A DNA stretch of 64,000 nucleotides from Luteimicrobium album. Its GTDB lineage: Bacteria > Actinomycetota > Actinomycetes > Actinomycetales > Cellulomonadaceae. Made by a program: the position numbers and the translations under genes. This document shows, piece by piece, positions 57,719-64,000 of the stretch (position 1 is its first letter; the number at the start of each line of letters is the position of its first letter). The DNA is taken from contig NZ_BSUK01000001.1 of assembly GCF_030161555.1 (NCBI RefSeq), positions 1,860,001 to 1,924,000 on the forward strand, in the 5' to 3' direction. Under the pieces are notes generated by a model. The model was given only the letters and a program-made list of their open reading frames with translations. It was not told the origin of the DNA and did not search any database.

Positions 57719-59692
57719 TCAGAAGGGTGGCTCGTCGTCCGGCTGTCGGTCCGACGGGCTTTCGGTCGCCTGATCCTTGTTCGTCGGGCGTTCAGCGGGC
57801 CGGCGTTCTGTCGAGCGACGGTCGCTGCTCGGGCTCGGGCGTCGGGTCCGGACGCCGTGGGACGTGCGCGCGCGACCCTCGGTCCACGGGCCCGACTGAC
57901 GCGTGTCGCTGCCCGCGACGCCGCCGTCGCCGGGAGCTGCACTGAAGTCGTCGTCCAGGCGTGCGAGGTCGGTCACGTGGGCGCCAACCTCGTGCACGTG
58001 ACCGGAGGGCGTGGTCCACGTGACCGTCCCGGTCATCGGGTCGCGCGTCGTGGACCAGCCGTGGTGCGTCTTGAGGTTGTGATGACGTCGGCACACCGGA
58101 TGCAGGTTGTCCGCGCGGGTCTGCCCCGGCGGCCTCGGCCCGGCCGCTCCGCGGCCGTCGCCTCCGTCGTTGCCTCGAACGTTGCGACCAGCCTCGGCGC
58201 GGCGGTGGTCGAAGGGCTCGACATGGTCCAGATCGCAGCGAGACGCGGGCACCCGGCAGCCCGGGAACGTGCACGTGGCGTCCCGGGTCCGCACCAGGTC
58301 CCCGAGCACCACGCCAGGACGGTAGGTACGACGGGAGACGTCGGTCGCGGCGCCCGTGACAGGGTCGGTCAGGATCCGCTGCCACGTCACGTCCCCACCA
58401 CTCGGCCCGCCGGCGGAGGCCAGCTCACGGGCGAGCTCGGCGGCGATGGGACCGAACCCGGCCAGGTCGCCGGGAGCGTCGTCGGCCCCGAGCAGGGTCG
58501 AGGCGGCCACGGTGACGTGCACGACCGTGCGCACCGACGGCGGGGTCCAGGCAGCCACGGCCGCAGAGCTGGGCCTGCCAGCGTGGACGCCCACCGGGTC
58601 GCCCGTGACGGCGCGGCCGGCGCCCCTGACCTGGCCGGAATCGCAGGGTTCGCCGGCGTCGTCCCCGAGGGCCGGCCGGGATCCGGTGAGCAGCGCGACG
58701 AGAGTGTCGGCCCGGACCTGGTCGAGGCTCCGGGCCTCGTCCGGCATCCGATGAGTTGGGACGGACAGAGCGTCCAGGTGCGCACGGACCCGCGCTGCGT
58801 CGTCGGCAGGCAACAAGGCCGTCAGGTAGGCCATCGCGTCCCCGGCCGGTTCGAACCGCACGCACCGCGTGCCACGGACCCGCTCGCGTCGCCGGTTCGC
58901 ACCGGTCGGATCGTGGGCTGCGACAACACGCCGCACCCGGTCCCGCAGGCGCGGCCCGGTCAGGCGACACGCCGGTCCAGGCACCGCCCGTGTTCCGACC
59001 AGCGGGGCGATCAGGTCGCGCCGGTCCTGCTGTGGCACATCCACCACCGCGTCGACGAGCACGCGGGCCCGTCGCTCGTCGACGCGCCCGTCCATCAGCG
59101 CGTCCGCAACCTCCGGCAGCTCCCCCAGACCAGCGGCGAGATCCACCAGGAGGTCCGCGGCACGCCCCGTCACGCACAACCGCGCAGCGACCTGGGCGCC
59201 CACTCCGTCGACCGCGACCGACGACCCACCCGCTCGCGCTGTCAGCTCGGCCACCGCGGTCACCTGCGCACCGAGTGCCCACGACCGCAGCCGCTCGGCC
59301 GCGGCGACCACCTCGATCAACGCTTCGTCCGACACGTCCGCAACCTCGAGCCGCTCCAGCACGCGCGCGAGAGCCGCCCCCGGGGCCACGTCCTCCAGAC
59401 CTTCCAGTCCGTGACCCCCGGCACCCGACGCTTCGACACACCCGGCGCCGGTGAACGCAGCGCCGGTGTGCAGGGCGCCGAGCGATGGAGCATCCGACGG
59501 CGGCTCGAACCCCGCCACCTCGACCAGGAGGTCATCCAACGGATCCACCAGAACACCAGCCCCGGCCGGCCCGAGCGGATCAGCACCATGCGCTTCGAGC
59601 TCGACGTCCAGCCACCACGGCACGGCCTCATCGTGCATGGCTGGAGACGTCGATTCGAACATGCGTTCGAGTGTGCCAGATGCCACCGACAT
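57719..59692 (-). CDS. DUF222/HNH endonuclease (13E12-repeat type)
   Basis: A 657-residue protein. The long helical DUF222 domain spans about 90-440 (VAAAERLRSWALGAQVTAVAEL). The HNH nuclease domain (about 474-545) reads CTFPGCRVPASRCDLDHV, then ADNLHPVCRRHHNLKTHH: two Cys pairs and the HNH histidines. The C-terminal tail is Arg/Ser-rich and disordered. Proteins of this class occur in many copies in actinobacterial genomes and mycobacteriophage-like islands; their targets are unknown. Intact. It separates a GAF regulator from its usual aldehyde dehydrogenase partner. Confidence 0.87.
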   Translation of the reverse strand: MSVASGTLERMFESTSPAMHDEAVPWWLDVELEAHGADPLGPAGAGVLVDPLDDLLVEVAGFEPPSDAPSLGALHTGAAFTGAGCVEASGAGGHGLEGLEDVAPGAALARVLERLEVADVSDEALIEVVAAAERLRSWALGAQVTAVAELTARAGGSSVAVDGVGAQVAARLCVTGRAADLLVDLAAGLGELPEVADALMDGRVDERRARVLVDAVVDVPQQDRRDLIAPLVGTRAVPGPACRLTGPRLRDRVRRVVAAHDPTGANRRRERVRGTRCVRFEPAGDAMAYLTALLPADDAARVRAHLDALSVPTHRMPDEARSLDQVRADTLVALLTGSRPALGDDAGEPCDSGQVRGAGRAVTGDPVGVHAGRPSSAAVAAWTPPSVRTVVHVTVAASTLLGADDAPGDLAGFGPIAAELARELASAGGPSGGDVTWQRILTDPVTGAATDVSRRTYRPGVVLGDLVRTRDATCTFPGCRVPASRCDLDHVEPFDHRRAEAGRNVRGNDGGDGRGAAGPRPPGQTRADNLHPVCRRHHNLKTHHGWSTTRDPMTGTVTWTTPSGHVHEVGAHVTDLARLDDDFSAAPGDGGVAGSDTRQSGPWTEGRARTSHGVRTRRPSPSSDRRSTERRPAERPTNKDQATESPSDRQPDDEPPF

Positions 59693-59857
59693 CCGCGCCC
59701 CGGGGAAGGTGCCCGCCCGGACACGACTTCTCTCGACGGACGGACCGTCGGGGATCGCACCACGGCCGCGGGCGGCACGCCCTCCGGAGCGTCGCCGTCG
59801 GCGAACAGCATGTCACCGTCGACGGGTGTGTGGGTGGGCGAGGGTAGACCACACCAC

Positions 59858-60313
59858 GTGGACGACGACGTGACCGTGCTCCCGCCCTTCGACGTGACGC
59901 GTGCGGCGATCGACCAGCTCGCGGCGCTCGGCGGGTGCGTGCTGATCGACGTCGAGGACGCCGGGTGCTGTGGTTCGACCTACGTCTTCGCGTCCGTCCC
60001 TGCCGACGCCCTGCCCGACGGCGCCCGACGGTACGGCTGCCCGGGTGCGTGGCTGGCGGTCGGACCGGCCGCTGCCGCGGTGCTGCCCGGCGCTGTCCTC
60101 GACTACACGGCCCGCCTCAAGCCGCCCCGGTTCCGGGTGCTCCGCAACCCGAACACGGCTGACGTCTGCCCGTGCCGCAGGTCGTTCGGAGGCCCGTGGC
60201 CGGGCCCGCGGCAACCGAGCTGTCGCTCGTACCAGCCGATGCCGTGGGACGACGACTACGATCCCCCGATCGCCTGGAAGAGGCGGACGGGCTACCGCTC
60301 GGACGCCACCTGA
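59858..60313 (+). CDS. HesB/IscA-like small protein
   Basis: A 151-residue protein. CVLIDVEDAGCCGSTYVF and the C-terminal NPNTADVCPCRRSFG resemble the HesB/IscA fold with its Cys ligands, here CC and CPC. An added tail (SCRSYQPMPWDDDYDPP) follows. GTG at 59858 is chosen; a GTG at 59870 is nearly as good. No Fe-S biogenesis gene is adjacent. An iron-sulfur or metal-binding role is inferred from the cysteines only. Confidence 0.6.
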   Translation: MDDDVTVLPPFDVTRAAIDQLAALGGCVLIDVEDAGCCGSTYVFASVPADALPDGARRYGCPGAWLAVGPAAAAVLPGAVLDYTARLKPPRFRVLRNPNTADVCPCRRSFGGPWPGPRQPSCRSYQPMPWDDDYDPPIAWKRRTGYRSDAT

Positions 60314-60340
60314 AACGCGACGGTCCGGCGCCCTTTGGGG

Positions 60341-60386
60341 TGCAACGCACCTGCAACGGTCGCGCTCCTACCGTCGGTCCCGACGG
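60341..60386. promoter_or_regulatory. Regulatory sites before the aldehyde dehydrogenase
   Basis: TGCAACG occurs twice, at 60341 and 60352, spaced 11 bases (one helical turn). CCGTCGG-TC-CCGACGG (60371-60386) is a perfect palindrome just after. They may bind the GAF regulator encoded at 55614. Confidence 0.4.
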
Positions 60387-60448
60387 CGCACCGCGCCGGG
60401 CGGCGCCCCCACCCCGGGCGCCGGGGGCACGACTGCGAGGAGGCAGCC

Positions 60449-61972
<1,524 letters not shown>

Positions 61973-61985
61973 TCGGCGGCCCGAC

Positions 61986-62402
61986 GTGACCGACAGGGTC
62001 GACGTCACCGACGCCGCGGCCGCGCTCCTCGCGCGGCTGCGGCGCCGGCACGGCGAGCTCATGTTCCACCAGAGCGGCGGCTGCTGCGACGGCTCGTCGC
62101 CCATGTGCTACCCCGACGGCGACCTCCTCGTCTCCGAGCCCGCCGACGTCCGCCTGGGCGACCTGGTGATCGCGGAGCCCGGTGCGGACGGCGACCCGCC
62201 GTCGTCGTTCACCGTGCCCGTGTGGATGAGCGCCGCGCAGTTCGCGTACTGGAAGCACACGCACCTCACGATCGACGTGGTGCCCGGGCGGGGCTCCGGG
62301 TTCAGCGTCGAGGCGCCCGAGGGTGTGCGGTTCCTGATCCGCTCCCGCCTGCTCACCGACGACGAGTGGGCCGCGCTCGAGGGCGACGCCGCCTCCCCGT
62401 GA
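61986..62402 (+). CDS. DUF779 family protein
   Basis: A 138-residue protein of the DUF779 family that regularly accompanies ExaC-type aldehyde dehydrogenases. The hallmark is HQSGGCCDGSSPMCYP near residues 28-43, with three Cys, then WKHTHLTIDVVPGRGSGFS. Probably in one operon with the dehydrogenase. Its biochemical role is not established. Intact. Confidence 0.9.
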   Translation: MTDRVDVTDAAAALLARLRRRHGELMFHQSGGCCDGSSPMCYPDGDLLVSEPADVRLGDLVIAEPGADGDPPSSFTVPVWMSAAQFAYWKHTHLTIDVVPGRGSGFSVEAPEGVRFLIRSRLLTDDEWAALEGDAASP

Positions 62403-62514
62403 ATCGCGCAGCCTACGCCGCACCGTGCACGGCCCGCCGCTCCGGTGGCGGGTCGTCGCACGCTCGGTAGGGTCCGAAGAGGAACCGGATCGCCGAGACC
62501 AGCGGGGGTACGTC

Positions 62515-63980
62515 ATGTCGAACGCCAACGAGAAGCCCACCGTCTCGAGGTTCAACGTACGGGTGGTCCTCATCTCCGTCGGTGCCGCGCTCGGTGGCTT
62601 CCTGTTCGGCTTCGACACGTCCGTCATCAACGGGGCCGTCGAGTCCATCAACAAGCACTACGACATCACCAACACGGGGCTCCAGGGTTTCGCGGTGTCG
62701 TCCGCGCTCCTGGGTTGCGCCGTCGGTGCCTGGTTCGCCGGGGAGTGGCGAACCGCCTCGGCCGCATCCCTGTCATGGTGATCGCGTCGGGGCTGTTCCT
62801 CGTCTCGTCGATCCTCACGGGGCTCGCGCCCGACCTCCCGCTCTTCATCCTGTGGCGCGTCCTCGGCGGCCTCGGCGTGGGCGCCGCGTCCGTGATCGCA
62901 CCCGCGTACATCGCCGAGGTGTCGCCCGCCAGGGTCCGCGGCCGCCTGGGTTCGCTGCAGCAGCTCGCGATCGTCCTCGGCATCTTCGTCGCGCTGCTGT
63001 CCGACAACCTCCTCGCGAACACCGCGGGCAGCGCGTCCGACACCCTGTGGTGGGGCCTCGAGGCCTGGCGCTGGATGTTCTTCGTGACCGCGATCCCCGC
63101 GGCCGTGTACGGCATCGCCGCGCTCGGGCTGCCCGAGTCTCCGCGCTACCTCGTGCACAAGGGCGACTACGACAAGGCTTCGCGGGTCCTCCACGACTTC
63201 TCCGGCGAGCTCGACGTCAACCTCAAGATCCAGGAGATCGAGAAGACCATCGACAAGGAGAAGCGCGAGTCCCTGGGCGACCTGCGGGGCAACCGGTTCG
63301 GGCTCAAACCCGTCGTGTGGGTCGGGATCCTGCTGTCGGTGTTCCAGCAGTTCGTGGGGATCAACGTGATCTTCTACTACTCGTCGTCGCTGTGGCAGTC
63401 GGTCGGCTTCGACGAGTCCGACGCGCTCCTCGAGTCGGTGATCACGTCCATCACCAACATCGTGGTGACGGTCGTCGCGATCCTCCTGGTCGACAAGGTC
63501 GGACGGCGGCCCATGCTGCTCGTCGGATCGGCCGGGATGGGCGTCTGCCTGACGACCATGGCGATCGCCTTCTCCCAGGCGACCGGCTCCGGCGACAACC
63601 CGAGCCTCGAGGGCGCCTGGGGCACCGTCGCGCTCGTCGCGGCCAACGGCTTCGTCGTGTTCTTCGGCGCGACGTGGGGCCCGCTCGTCTGGGTGCTGCT
63701 CGGCGAGATGTTCCCCAACTCGATCCGCGCGACCGCGCTCGCCGTCGCAGCCGCCGCGCAGTGGCTCGCCAACTTCTTCATCTCGACGACGTTCCCGAAG
63801 TTCTCCGAGATCGGGCTCACGTTCGCGTACGGGTTCTACGCGTTCTTCGCGATCCTGTCGTTCTTCTTCGTGTTCTGGCAGGTCCCCGAGACCAAGGGCC
63901 GCGAGCTCGAGGACATGTCCGACGACGCCGCCGTCGTGCGTCGTGGAGGCAAGACCCAGGTCGCCGAGAGCGCCGCCTGA
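62515..63980 (+). CDS. Sugar-porter family MFS transporter (one frameshift)
   Basis: About 488 residues when repaired, 12 helices. Family signatures are GGFLFGFDTSVINGA in helix 1, RxGR-type loop (NRLGRIP), PESPRYLVHKG, the central QQFVGINVIFYYS and the terminal VPETKGRELEDM. These fit proton-sugar symporters of the XylE/GalP type. The frame drops by one at 62740-62743 (CCGGGGAG, five G restore AGGVANRLGRIP). Sugar specificity cannot be read from the sequence. Confidence 0.88.
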
Positions 63981-64000
63981 GCGAGCCGGCCGGCTGCGTC

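Noticed and set aside
57719-59692. Intein or homing endonuclease from the HNH motif
   Set aside because: The DUF222 domain and free-standing gene with its own start fit the 13E12-type family; there are no splice-junction residues or host protein halves.

Overview
The window is very GC-rich DNA with GTG starts, many short intergenic gaps, leaderless promoters, DUF11/LAxTG surface proteins, HtaA-type heme proteins, a DUF222/HNH endonuclease and a DasR-like chitobiose locus. Together these suggest a Micrococcales actinobacterium, most likely Cellulosimicrobium or a close Promicromonosporaceae/Cellulomonadaceae relative. That is an inference from gene content; no rRNA marker is present.

Layout. 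0-5 kb: a sortase-anchored, lectin-headed DUF11 repeat protein. 5-8.7 kb: a 2-oxoacid dehydrogenase operon (E1 alpha, E1 beta, E2) behind two palindromic operators. 8.7-21.7 kb: a zinc-ribbon-like protein, a CopD-CtaG copper/cytochrome oxidase assembly fusion, a DUF559 endonuclease-like gene framed by mirror-image repeat arrays, DUF2252, an S9 peptidase, an alpha/beta hydrolase divergent from a WYL regulator, a DHA2 efflux pump, an S41 peptidase and a SnoaL-like protein. 21.7-32 kb: a lipoprotein, an NHLRC2-like thioredoxin/NHL protein, an XRE regulator/MFS pair, an SDR/TetR pair, a HAD phosphatase, an LtrA-like membrane protein and CorA with a structured leader.

32-38.3 kb is an amino-sugar locus: a DasR-like GntR repressor faces a lipoprotein binding protein, two permeases and a cytoplasmic GH20 hexosaminidase, with palindromic operators between them. 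No ATPase is encoded, so a shared MsiK-type ATPase is probable. 39-51 kb is a heme acquisition locus: DtxR-type iron boxes, hmuTUV, three secreted HtaA/Ig proteins (one ending in a WxL-like domain), a DUF916-type partner and, further on, heme oxygenase with its own iron box. An IS481-family element sits at 51.6-52.8 kb, exactly in the shared CTAG of two convergent stop codons. 52.8-57.4 kb holds a tandem-MerR regulator, a DUF6194-like protein, TetR, an NmrA-like oxidoreductase, a GAF regulator and a GNAT. 57.7-64 kb holds a DUF222/HNH gene, a HesB-like protein, an aldehyde dehydrogenase with its DUF779 partner and a sugar-porter MFS.

Data quality. About 35 single-base frame changes break roughly half of the otherwise well-conserved genes. 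Almost all are one missing G or C in a G/C run, and three of them cancel out inside one protein. I read them as base-calling errors and give such genes as one CDS over the repaired span, with each break located. No tRNA, rRNA or CRISPR array was recognised.
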